Shown here in pieces: positions 38,280 through 45,871 of a stretch of 64,000 nt of DNA. Below the pieces are notes generated by a model, which saw nothing but the letters and a program-made list of their open reading frames with translations, was not told the origin of the DNA and made no database searches. Within the stretch, counting starts at the first letter, position 1, and each line of letters begins with the position of its first letter. Source of the stretch: NCEH01 sp043195095. GTDB taxonomy: Bacteria; Pseudomonadota; Alphaproteobacteria; Rhizobiales; Xanthobacteraceae. Made by a program: the position numbers and the translations under genes. Location of the stretch: NCBI RefSeq assembly GCF_043195095.1, contig NZ_JBAFWN010000009.1; one strand, written 5' to 3'.

Positions 38280-38340
38280 GATGGCCATCCTTTCAGATGG
38301 GCGCCTCCCGTTGGGGGGAGGTGTCCCGCCGCGGGCAATA
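38280..38340 (-). ncRNA. Candidate serC leader RNA
   Basis: Directly before the serC start the minus-strand transcript can fold two hairpins: CCTCCC/GGGAGG (38304–38309 with 38316–38321) and CCATC/GATGG (38285–38289 with 38296–38300), the latter holding the AAAGGA ribosome site in its loop. A serC RNA motif with two hairpins next to the start codon is described in alphaproteobacteria; I match it by position and general shape, not by alignment. Confidence 0.45.
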
Positions 38341-38471
38341 GGCCTTTCCGTGGCGCAAGGCAAGAGAAAGCATGCTCACGAAAACTTGGGGCTTACGACA
38401 GGAGTGCTTCCCTGATCGTGCGGCGGCCCGCGAATACATGCGGCGCACTTTCATCCGGTGTCCATCCCGCG

Positions 38472-38503
38472 AAAAGACCCGCGCCCCGTTGGGGGCGAGG
38501 GTC
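38472..38503 (-). terminator. Rho-independent terminator of the DUF3597 gene
   Basis: On the minus strand GACCCTCGCCCC / GGGGCGCGGGTC form a 12-bp stem with one mismatch and a CAAC loop, followed by TTTT. It begins 26 bases after the DUF3597 stop. Confidence 0.8.
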
Positions 38504-38529
38504 TCGCGCGTGGGCGTGTGTGCCCGGTG

Positions 38530-38937
38530 TCAGTGCTTCAGGTCTTCGGGAACCTTGCCGCCGTTTTCAGCCAGCTTGGCCATCACCTGCTTGTGCAGCC
38601 AGATGTTCATGGTGGCGGAATCGCCCATGTCGCCGGAATAATTCAGCTCGTGCGCGAGTTCCTTGCGCGCGGCGAGCGAGGAATCGAGATCCAGCAGCTT
38701 CATCAGGTCGACGATGGAGTGGCGCCAGTCCAGCTTCTCGCTGTTCTTGGCGGCAAGGCCGGAGAGGACGGCTTCCACATCCACCGCGGGCGTCGCCGGG
38801 GCGGCGGGAGAAGCACCGGGAACGGGGGGCGTCGCGCCGCCCGAGGTGCCGCCGGGCGAAGGCGCGTCTGGGGCGGGAGTGCCCGCCTGTGCCGAATGGC
38901 CGAAAATGGCGGAAACGATCTTTCCGAAAATGCTCAT
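38530..38937 (-). CDS. DUF3597 family protein
   Basis: A 135-residue cytoplasmic protein of unknown function. The short N-terminus MSIFGKIVSAIFGHS is followed by a Pro/Ala/Gly-rich linker (residues 18–48) and a compact helical domain with LDWRHSIVDLMKLLDLDSS and ARKELAHELNYSGDMGDSA, the DUF3597 signature. Members are often annotated as LysM-like or cell-wall-linked, without proof. It is a single-gene unit with its own terminator. Confidence 0.88.
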   Translation of the reverse strand: MSIFGKIVSAIFGHSAQAGTPAPDAPSPGGTSGGATPPVPGASPAAPATPAVDVEAVLSGLAAKNSEKLDWRHSIVDLMKLLDLDSSLAARKELAHELNYSGDMGDSATMNIWLHKQVMAKLAENGGKVPEDLKH

Positions 38938-39138
38938 CTGCTTCTCCTGCGTGTTCCGCCTGGAGAACGCCCCCGCTGCGGAATGGTTCGAATATGCCGC
39001 CGCCGGCGCGCAATCATTCGCCGGCGGCAAAGCCAGCCTATGCGCGCATGGAGCAAGGCGGATGACAAACATGCCGTGACAGGCGCGGAATTTACCGGCC
39101 GCATCGGTCCGCGCGGCGCGACGATCCCCGCCGCCGGC

Positions 39139-41154
39139 TCACTCGCTGGCCCGTGTCGCCGCCTTTGCACCGCCGCCGCCGACGTCGATCAGCGCCGGCA
39201 GCCCCAGCAGATCGGCGAACTTCTCGCGCGTCGCCAGCGGAATGTTACGACGGAAATGATCGCGGTCGAAATACAGGAACTGCCCGTCGAAACGGGCCAT
39301 GCACCCCAGCTGGTCGCACATCTTGTCCGCCGGCACCGCCACCACCACGTCCTCCCGCACCCCGCGCAGCGAGCGGAACATGGCATCGACGTCGCGCTGG
39401 TCCTGCCCGAACTCGGCCGGGGTGAGGCGGCTCACCTCGCGCCGGCAGGGGGCGCGCAGCAGCGAGCCGTCATGGGCGGCGACACAGGGCAGCGGATCGC
39501 TCGCCCAATGGGGAATGTCGGCGAACAGGACGATCCTGCGGCCCGGCGCCGCGAGGCGCGGGACTAGATCGAGGAACGCCTCCCGCATCACCCGCAGCCC
39601 CGCCTCGTGACTGGTCGCGTCCCCTTCCCGGCGATAGACCGAATCCGGCATGAAGCCCCAGTTGGAGGCCAGCATCACCAGGTTGATCTGCGGGTTGGCC
39701 TTCAGCAGCGCGAGGGTGGCGCGATAGGTGCGCTCGCATTCCGGCGGCAGGCCCACGGGTTTGCGGCGCAATCCCTCCTCGGAGAAGATGGCCGGACAGA
39801 TGCGCAGCAGCGCCACCGCCGTGCCGGTCTTGCGCCCGGCGACGTCCAGCAGATGCATCAGGTGCTCGGCATGGCTGTCGCCCCAGATCACGCCGCGCGT
39901 CTTGGCGCTCGCCCAATCAGCACCGGCCACGCACACACTCGGCCCGCCATCCAGCGAGACCTGCTGCGGGCAGGGCCAGGCCCACATGCGCGCGAGCGAG
40001 CCCAATTCCTCCAATTGCGGCGAGACCCGGCCGGAAATGCCGTCGGCGCGATCAATGCCGAAGCTGAGCGCGGCCACCAGCAGGCACGCCCCGCTTCCCG
40101 CCAGCACCACTTTGCGCGGCGAAAAGCGACGCACGCGGAACGGCTGCTCGACGAACCGCCAGGAGAGCCACGCCAGCAGCACGGAGGCCGCGAGCGCAGC
40201 CAGGGCCTCGCGCGTGCCGAGCGGATCGCCGTTCTGGTACTGGCGCGCGAACACGAGCACCGGCCAGTGCCAGAGATAGAGCGAATAGGAGATGCGGCCG
40301 ATGAAGGGCAGCGGCGGCAGGGCGAGCAGCCGCGCGCCGAGGGTGGGCGCGCGGGTCGGCATCAGCAGCAGCGCCGCGCCGAGCACGGGTGCCAGGGCAT
40401 TCAGCCCCGGAAAGGGGCTCGCGGAGGTCAGCACCAGAGCGGGGGCGATGACGAGGCCCAACCCGGCCAGCTTCAGTCCCTGAGCGATGAGGCCCGGCAA
40501 CCGCGCGAGCCGATCGCGCGCCAGCACCAGGGCACCGCCCAGCGCCAATTCCCAGGCGCGGCCAAAGGGCAGATAGAAGGCGCTTTTCGCCCCTTCCGCC
40601 ACCTTCTGCACCGCCAGCGCGAAGCTGAGGCCCACCACCAGCGCCACGACCAGCCCCAGCAGGCGCGGCCAGCGCCGCGCCCCGCGATACGCGCCATAGA
40701 GCACCAGCGGCCAGGCAAGATAGAATTGCTCCTCCACCGCCAGCGACCAGGTGTGCAGCAGCGGCATCGCCTCGGCCGCGCCGTCGAAATAGCCGGTATT
40801 GCGGAAGAAGAAGAAATTGGAGAGGCCGAGCGCCGCGAAGGCCGCGCTGCGCCCGAGCACCGCATAGGCCCCCGGCGCCAGGATCAGGAAGCCCGCGCCC
40901 AGCGTCGCGGCGATCACCACCAGCAGGGCTGGCAGAATGCGCCGCACCCGTCGATCATAGAAATCCAGCAGGGAAAACGACCCGACGCGCATCGCCTGGA
41001 GCAGATTGTCCGTGATCAGGTAGCCGGAAATGACGAAAAACACGTCAACGCCAATAAATCCGCCCGGAAGAAACGAAAATCCAGCGTGAAACACAAGGAC
41101 AAGGGAAACCGCAATCGCCCTTATGCCGTCAATATCGGCCCTATACTGATTCAT
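39139..41154 (-). CDS. Acyltransferase 3 (OafA/YrhL-like) with C-terminal SGNH domain
   Basis: A 671-residue membrane O-acyltransferase. The N-terminal half (about residues 1–380) has about ten hydrophobic segments with the family start YRADIDGIRAIAVSLVLVFH (His in VFH is catalytic in the family) and FFVISGYLIT. The C-terminal half is a periplasmic SGNH hydrolase-like domain with WGDSHAEHL (Ser block) and FDRDHFR (Asp-x-x-His). Such fusions O-acetylate surface polysaccharides or peptidoglycan; the target is unknown and no polysaccharide cluster is adjacent. Confidence 0.92.
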   Translation of the reverse strand: MNQYRADIDGIRAIAVSLVLVFHAGFSFLPGGFIGVDVFFVISGYLITDNLLQAMRVGSFSLLDFYDRRVRRILPALLVVIAATLGAGFLILAPGAYAVLGRSAAFAALGLSNFFFFRNTGYFDGAAEAMPLLHTWSLAVEEQFYLAWPLVLYGAYRGARRWPRLLGLVVALVVGLSFALAVQKVAEGAKSAFYLPFGRAWELALGGALVLARDRLARLPGLIAQGLKLAGLGLVIAPALVLTSASPFPGLNALAPVLGAALLLMPTRAPTLGARLLALPPLPFIGRISYSLYLWHWPVLVFARQYQNGDPLGTREALAALAASVLLAWLSWRFVEQPFRVRRFSPRKVVLAGSGACLLVAALSFGIDRADGISGRVSPQLEELGSLARMWAWPCPQQVSLDGGPSVCVAGADWASAKTRGVIWGDSHAEHLMHLLDVAGRKTGTAVALLRICPAIFSEEGLRRKPVGLPPECERTYRATLALLKANPQINLVMLASNWGFMPDSVYRREGDATSHEAGLRVMREAFLDLVPRLAAPGRRIVLFADIPHWASDPLPCVAAHDGSLLRAPCRREVSRLTPAEFGQDQRDVDAMFRSLRGVREDVVVAVPADKMCDQLGCMARFDGQFLYFDRDHFRRNIPLATREKFADLLGLPALIDVGGGGAKAATRASE

Positions 41155-41251
41155 GAAGGGGCAACCCACGGAACGCCGAGGGGTTCTTTTATCCCCCGCG
41201 CGCTCCCCGCACAATAGCCCGAAGCACCCCCGCGCCGCCGGCGCGCGGCCC

Positions 41252-41893
41252 TCACCAGCGCAGCATGCGCGGCCCCATGAGCCAGCCGAAGGCGGTGACG
41301 GCGGCGATGCCGGCCACGTACCACACGCCCACATAGACCGGCGTGTCGTTGAGGCAATAGGCGGCATAGGCCAGCGCCCCGAGCCCGCCGGCGCACAGGC
41401 CAGTCAGCGCGCCGCAATAGCGCAGATGCGTGGGCGCGCCCTCGCGTACCACCAGCGTCAGCGCGACCAGCGGCAGGGCGGAAAGCAGCGGAATGGAGAC
41501 CACGCACACGGGCCATTCGTAGAACAGCACGGTGGCGCGCCAGGCGGCGAGCGGAAGCGTCGCCAGCTCCAGCGCACCGAGGATCCACAGCAGCACCAGC
41601 GGCACGCAGAGGAGGCGCAGCGGCGCCGGGTCCGCCGAGCCGGCCCGTGCCGCCTTGCGCAAGCCCCAGAGCGCAATCGCGACCAAGGTCACGAGAAAGC
41701 CGATCTTCACGGCGAAGCCCGCGGAGAGCATGGCCTCCATCAGGTCCGCGCGCAGGCCCAGGGCGACGATCACGGCGGCGATGGCGGCGGTAAGCGACAT
41801 CAAAAGCGCGGCCAGCCCTTGCCGGTCCTGCTGATGGGGATCGACCGGCTCGACCCGGGTGGCGAGAAAGTCGATCAAATCGTCGGTGTTCAT
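41252..41893 (-). CDS. nrsF: NrsF/DUF1109 membrane anti-sigma factor
   Basis: A 213-residue protein with a short cytoplasmic N-terminus (MNTDDLIDFLATRVEPVDP) and six membrane segments, typical of DUF1109. In Caulobacter NrsF holds the ECF sigma factor SigF inactive and responds to heavy metals and oxidants through conserved cysteines. Several cysteines lie in or near the later helices here, for instance in RYCGALTGLC and AYCLND. It overlaps the sigma gene by four bases (ATGA), confirming co-translation. Confidence 0.85.
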   Translation of the reverse strand: MNTDDLIDFLATRVEPVDPHQQDRQGLAALLMSLTAAIAAVIVALGLRADLMEAMLSAGFAVKIGFLVTLVAIALWGLRKAARAGSADPAPLRLLCVPLVLLWILGALELATLPLAAWRATVLFYEWPVCVVSIPLLSALPLVALTLVVREGAPTHLRYCGALTGLCAGGLGALAYAAYCLNDTPVYVGVWYVAGIAAVTAFGWLMGPRMLRW

Positions 41894-42444
41894 GGGCGTG
41901 CCTCCGAAAGGATGGCGGCGAGCTTTTTCATGCCGCGATGAATGCTGACCTTGATGGCGGCATCGGACATTCCCGTTCGGGCTGCCGCCTCGGCGATGCT
42001 CAGGCCCTCGAGCTTCACGTATTCGATGGGCAGCCGGAAGTTGTTCGGCAAGCTCGCCAACGCCTTTCGCAACTCGCGCGCCGTATCGATCCCCTCATAT
42101 CCATCCTGCGCCGCCACATGCTCCGCATCCTCGATTGGCAGATGCGAGAACGAGCGATGCCGCGCCCGCAGGAAATCAATCAGCTTGTAGCGCGCGATCC
42201 CATAGATCCACGCCAGCACCGGGGAGCCGGGCAGATAGGATTGCCGGCGCGTGTGGATCACCAGGAGCGTGTCCTGGAGCAGATCCTCGGCCGCATCCAG
42301 CCCGTGGCCATAGCGCGAAAGCTGCCGACGAAAATAGGCGCGCAAATGCGTCGAGGCCCCGCGCAGCAGGTCGCGATGCGCCTGCGCGTCGCCTCCCTGG
42401 CTGGCGATCATCAAGTGATCAAGGTCCGCATCGGCGTTCAGCAT
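41890..42444 (-). CDS. ECF sigma factor paired with NrsF
   Basis: A 184-residue extracytoplasmic-function sigma factor. Region 2 contains DAAEDLLQDTLLVIHTRR and AWIYGIARYKLIDFLR; region 4 contains LPIEYVKLEGLSIAEAAARTGMSDAAIKVSIHRG with its helix-turn-helix (each part shorter than quoted limits in the protein: LEGLSIAEAAARTGMSDAAI). It corresponds to Caulobacter SigF / Bradyrhizobium EcfF. The start at 42444 has GAGGAC upstream. A promoter of the same type it should recognise lies about 120 bases before it, indicating autoregulation. Confidence 0.9.
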   Translation of the reverse strand: MLNADADLDHLMIASQGGDAQAHRDLLRGASTHLRAYFRRQLSRYGHGLDAAEDLLQDTLLVIHTRRQSYLPGSPVLAWIYGIARYKLIDFLRARHRSFSHLPIEDAEHVAAQDGYEGIDTARELRKALASLPNNFRLPIEYVKLEGLSIAEAAARTGMSDAAIKVSIHRGMKKLAAILSEARP

Positions 42445-42570
42445 GATGTCCTCATTCACGAGGACTTCGCAGCGACACCGCGCTTCGTTACCGGCATGAG
42501 CATCACGAACCCGCGATACCGCCGCTGGCTGCCCCTCCCGTGGCGTTAAAAGGCCCGCGAGCGCACGTGA

Positions 42571-42596
42571 TCCGTGAAAATCTCGCAAAAGGTTAC
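42571..42596 (-). promoter_or_regulatory. ECF-type promoter of the sigma/nrsF operon
   Basis: On the minus strand GTAACC (42591–42596), exactly 16 bases, then CGGA (42571–42574). This is close to the GTAACC-N16-CGAA pattern I recall for Caulobacter SigF promoters. It points at the sigma gene. Confidence 0.7.
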
Positions 42597-42641
42597 AGCC
42601 GTAGATCTCACATGAGATTGAATTCGATTTATTCGATACCT

Positions 42642-42667
42642 GTAACCATCAGAGCATGGCCGCCGGA
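42642..42667 (+). promoter_or_regulatory. ECF-type promoter of the 96-aa secreted protein
   Basis: GTAACC (42642–42647), 16 bases, CGGA (42664–42667): identical core and spacing to the minus-strand promoter 45 bases away. The start codon at 42706 lies 38 bases downstream, with GGAGAT as ribosome site. Confidence 0.7.
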
Positions 42668-42705
42668 ATAGAGAGTGTAACCCACAAACACTTGGAGATA
42701 CTTCG

Positions 42706-42996
42706 ATGAACAAGCTCTCTTTCCCCCTGCTCGCCCTCGGTGCCGCCGTCCTGTTCGCGGGTGCCGCACGCGCCGACGAATATGAAGCCGCCCTGAACCG
42801 GGAGAATTATTCGGTGGCCGCACAGTCCGCCGCGAGCGTCTCGGAAATGCGTGGCGCCGATACCGCCCTCGCCTATGGCGCGGTCGCCGCGCCGCACATC
42901 GCGACCTATGTCTTCGCCCAGCCCGAGACCCGCGCGCTGTCGCAGAAGGATGCGCTGTTCCTCGCGCAGGGCGATCGCGGCATCGGCAACAACTGA
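42706..42996 (+). CDS. Small secreted protein, probable ECF sigma target (96 aa)
   Basis: I do not recognise a family. The protein has a signal peptide (MNKLSFPLLALGAAVLFAGAARA, cleavage after about residue 23) and a mature part of about 73 residues without cysteine: DEYEAALNRENYSVAAQSA, then PHIATYVFAQPETRAL and ALFLAQGDRGIGNN. It is divergent from the sigma/nrsF operon and carries a matching ECF promoter, so it is probably the immediate regulon member, perhaps a periplasmic stress protein. Confidence 0.75.
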   Translation: MNKLSFPLLALGAAVLFAGAARADEYEAALNRENYSVAAQSAASVSEMRGADTALAYGAVAAPHIATYVFAQPETRALSQKDALFLAQGDRGIGNN

Positions 42997-43056
42997 TCCG
43001 ACCCCATCCGCATCCCGGCGGGGGCTTCCTCCCCCGTCCGAAACGCCGAAGCGCAC

Positions 43057-43080
43057 GCCCGCGATGCCAATCGCGGGCGC
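43057..43080 (+). terminator. Probable terminator after the 96-aa gene
   Basis: A perfect 10-bp stem CGCCCGCGAT / ATCGCGGGCG with loop GCCA, followed by CATTCGTTTC; the T run is poor, so efficiency is uncertain. Confidence 0.5.
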
Positions 43081-43276
43081 ATTCGTTTCAGTCTCCGCTT
43101 TGCGGTGAAACACGGGTTTGCCGGCATGGTCCGCGCGGCGCGCGGACGGGGGATGCAACCGCTCCGGCCGACCCGGTTGCAAAACATCGAGACACAACTA
43201 AAAATGGTTGCGCTCATCAGTATTTGCCTCCTAGAGTTGCAACCATCGCAACGAGAACATTTCGCCGGAGGCGCCA

Positions 43277-43822
43277 ATGAGCGATTATTATCTGGGTGAA
43301 ATCCGCATTTTCCCCTACGGACGAGTTCCCGCCGGATGGGCCAAGTGCGACGGCACGCTGATGCAGGTTCAGCAATATCAGGCCCTGTTCACGCTGCTGG
43401 GCAACCGGTTCGGAGGCGACGGCCGCACCACCTTCGCCCTGCCAGACCTGCGCGGGCGGGTGCCGGTCAATTTCAACGTCCAGGCCCAGGCGGACCGCAT
43501 CACCATCCAGCTCAACAAGCCCTTGGGAACGGAAACCGTCACGCTGACCCAGGCCGAGCTGCCGACCCATACCCATCTTTATTGCGTCTCGACCCAGCAG
43601 GGCAATGTGAACGCACCGAACGACGCCGTGTTCGCCGAGGTCACCCAGGTCGACGCGTCCAAGCCGCAGGCCAATTATTACGGCGCCGCGAGCCAGATGA
43701 CCGCCGTGAAGGCTGATGCGATCCGCACGGAAGGCACCGGCGGCCCTCATTCCAACATCCAGCCCTCGATCGCGCTCAACCTGTGCATCGCGCTCGTAGG
43801 CAATTATCCCCCGCGCCCTTGA
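43277..43822 (+). CDS. Phage tail-collar / microcystin-dependent protein family, copy 1
   Basis: First of three tandem proteins of the tail-collar (MdpB, COG4675) family, 181 residues. The family start is YYLGEIRIFPYGRVPAGWAKCDG, then the repeat core GNRFGGDGRTTFALPDLRGR and a C-terminal HSNIQPSIALNLCIALVG. In phages this domain sits in tail fibres; in bacteria free-standing copies are common and unexplained. There is no signal peptide. The next copy begins 37 bases downstream. Confidence 0.92.
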   Translation: MSDYYLGEIRIFPYGRVPAGWAKCDGTLMQVQQYQALFTLLGNRFGGDGRTTFALPDLRGRVPVNFNVQAQADRITIQLNKPLGTETVTLTQAELPTHTHLYCVSTQQGNVNAPNDAVFAEVTQVDASKPQANYYGAASQMTAVKADAIRTEGTGGPHSNIQPSIALNLCIALVGNYPPRP

Positions 43823-43859
43823 TCCGCCGAGACCTGTTCTTCAAGGAAAGGATAAAAGC

Positions 43860-44396
43860 ATGGCTGATTATTATATCGGCGAGATCCGCATGTTCGCCGG
43901 CCTCAGGGTGCCCAGCGGCTGGGTTCGCTGCGATGGGGCGACGATTCCGGTCGCCGGAAACGAAGCGCTCTTCGCCCTCATCGGCACCACATATGGTGGC
44001 GACGGCAGAACCAATTTCGCGCTGCCGAACCTCAGCGGCCGCGTCCCGCTCGGCGCGGGCCAGGGGCCGAACCTTTCGCCTCATCCCCTCGGGCAGGCCA
44101 TCGGCACCGAAGGGGTGGCCCTTACCACGGCCATGATGCCGACCCACACCCATACGCTGCAAGCCAGCACCGGCCCGGGAACAAGCCGCACGCCGGGCCC
44201 CACGCTGGCCTTTGCCACCATCCCCTCCCCCTTCGTCGCCTATACCAATCCCCCGGCGGGGGCGACGACCACCGACGACGACTTCGCCACCGTCGCGATC
44301 TCCGTCTCCGGCAGCAGCGCATCGCATTCCAATCTCATGCCGGTCATCGGCGTCGATTACATCATCGCTCTGCGCGGGGTCTTTCCGTCTGACTAA
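43860..44396 (+). CDS. Phage tail-collar / microcystin-dependent protein family, copy 2
   Basis: Second of the three paralogues, 178 residues: YYIGEIRMFAGLRVPSGWVRC, then GTTYGGDGRTNFALPNLSGR and SHSNLMPVIGVDYIIALRG. It shares the frame of copy 1 but differs through the central Thr/Ala/Pro-rich stretch, so the triplication is old. It may form heteromeric assemblies with the other two. Confidence 0.92.
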   Translation: MADYYIGEIRMFAGLRVPSGWVRCDGATIPVAGNEALFALIGTTYGGDGRTNFALPNLSGRVPLGAGQGPNLSPHPLGQAIGTEGVALTTAMMPTHTHTLQASTGPGTSRTPGPTLAFATIPSPFVAYTNPPAGATTTDDDFATVAISVSGSSASHSNLMPVIGVDYIIALRGVFPSD

Positions 44397-44441
44397 AAGT
44401 ACAGAGCAATTCGTCGAAAATTCAATATCGGGAGCGGCGAC

Positions 44442-45002
44442 ATGGACGGATATATTGGTGAGGTTCGAATTTTCTCAACGGACTACCCACCGCGCGGTTG
44501 GATGCCCTGCACCGGGCAGATCTTGCAAGTGGGTCAATACCAGGCGCTCTTCAGTGTCCTCGGCAACACTTATGGCGGCGATGGCCGGACAACCTTCGGC
44601 ATTCCGGATCTGCGGGGCCGCGCCGCCGTGTGCACCGGCGCATCCACCGGCGCCACGCTGACCTTCCAGCGCGGCACCACCGCCGGCCTGCCCGCGGTCG
44701 CGCTCAACGAGGCGCAGATGCCCGCCCACACTCACCTGACGCATCGGGTGAACGTGTCCGGCAGCATCACCAACAAGACCGCGGGGCCGAGCAGCACCAG
44801 CTATCCCGCCGCCGTCACGCTTCCGACGCCGACGGGCAGTGCCAATTGGCCCGCGCTCCAGACGCCCGCCAATCCGAACACCACGCTGAACTTCAGCACC
44901 ATTCTCCCGGCCGGCGGCGGCGCCGCCCATCAGAATGTGCAGCCGGTGCTCTCCTTCATCTTCTGCATCTGTATCGACGGCGAATATCCGGTGCCGGACT
45001 AA
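44442..45002 (+). CDS. Phage tail-collar / microcystin-dependent protein family, copy 3
   Basis: Third paralogue, 186 residues: GYIGEVRIFSTDYPPRGWMPC, GNTYGGDGRTTFGIPDLRGR, and the C-terminal HQNVQPVLSFIFCICIDGEYP. The gap to copy 2 is 45 bases. The GNAT gene follows 15 bases later, so all four genes probably form one operon. Confidence 0.92.
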   Translation: MDGYIGEVRIFSTDYPPRGWMPCTGQILQVGQYQALFSVLGNTYGGDGRTTFGIPDLRGRAAVCTGASTGATLTFQRGTTAGLPAVALNEAQMPAHTHLTHRVNVSGSITNKTAGPSSTSYPAAVTLPTPTGSANWPALQTPANPNTTLNFSTILPAGGGAAHQNVQPVLSFIFCICIDGEYPVPD

Positions 45003-45017
45003 GCCGGCCCGGGCGCC

Positions 45018-45518
45018 GTGACCGCAGTCTCATTCGCCCTGCCGGCCGGCGTGCAGCTGCGCGCCGCGCGTGCGGAGGACCGGGTCTTCCTGGAAGACCT
45101 GTTCATCGCCGTGCGGCGCGACACGCTGGCCGCGGCGGGATGGCCCGAGGCACAATTGCGCGCCTTCCTGGCCGATCAGTACCGGCTTCAGCAGCACCAC
45201 TACGCGACCCATTATCCGGGCGCTGCGCAGATGATCATCGCGCGGGACGAGCGCGCCATCGGCCTGCTGCACCTGCACGCAACCGCCCGCGACCTGCGCG
45301 TGGTGGACATCGCGCTCCATGAGGAAAGCCGCAATGCCGGGCTGGGTGCGGCGTTGCTGCGCGCCGTGTGCGCGCAAGCGGCCGGCGAGGGCCGCACGGT
45401 GAGCCTGCATGTGGCGATCGGAAACCCGGCCTGCCGGCTTTATCAGCGCCTCGGATTTCAGGCGACCGATCCGGGCGACGGGGTCTATCAGAAGATGGTC
45501 TGGCAGGCGGAGCCGTGA
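45018..45518 (+). CDS. GNAT family N-acetyltransferase
   Basis: A 166-residue acyl-CoA transferase. The acetyl-CoA-binding motif A is visible around VVDIALHEESRNAGLGAALLRAV, with the pyrophosphate loop ESRNAGLG; motif B includes NPACRLYQRLGFQ. The start is a GTG 15 bases after the third tail-collar gene. GNAT enzymes repeatedly accompany such tail-collar triplets (from memory), perhaps modifying them; the acceptor is unknown. Confidence 0.88.
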   Translation: MTAVSFALPAGVQLRAARAEDRVFLEDLFIAVRRDTLAAAGWPEAQLRAFLADQYRLQQHHYATHYPGAAQMIIARDERAIGLLHLHATARDLRVVDIALHEESRNAGLGAALLRAVCAQAAGEGRTVSLHVAIGNPACRLYQRLGFQATDPGDGVYQKMVWQAEP

Positions 45519-45871
45519 ACACCGCCGCGGCGCGATGTGGGTCCGGACGTGCGCCATTGGCCAATGGAAAGAATAGCCCCGATCCGGCCGTCTGCTGCTC
45601 GCGCAGCAGAAACAAATGACCGATGACACGTCTTCAACGGACACTGCGATCACATCCGCGGCGCCATTGACCGGCCCTGAGCCAAGCCTTGCGCTCAAAG
45701 GGCGCGGGACACAGAAAACAGGCCTTGTTTCTTCATGCCCCCGGCGGAAGCGCCAGATCTCAACGCCATTTGACAATGCTCCGGCGGCAAAATGGCTCGA
45801 CCCAAAATTGCACGTGGGGCATCATCCGCTCCGCGATTGCGTCGGTGGGGCGGCCCTGGGGACAAGCTTGA
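45519..45871. other. Gene-free stretch
   Basis: About 350 bases between the GNAT gene and the winged-helix regulator. A hairpin TCTGCTG/CAGCAGA lies near 45590 but lacks a T run. No gene is evident; the regulator's promoter should be here. Confidence 0.45.

Noticed and set aside
43277..45002. Part of a prophage
   Set aside because: Tail-collar domains alone; no structural, lysis, integration or replication phage gene is nearby.
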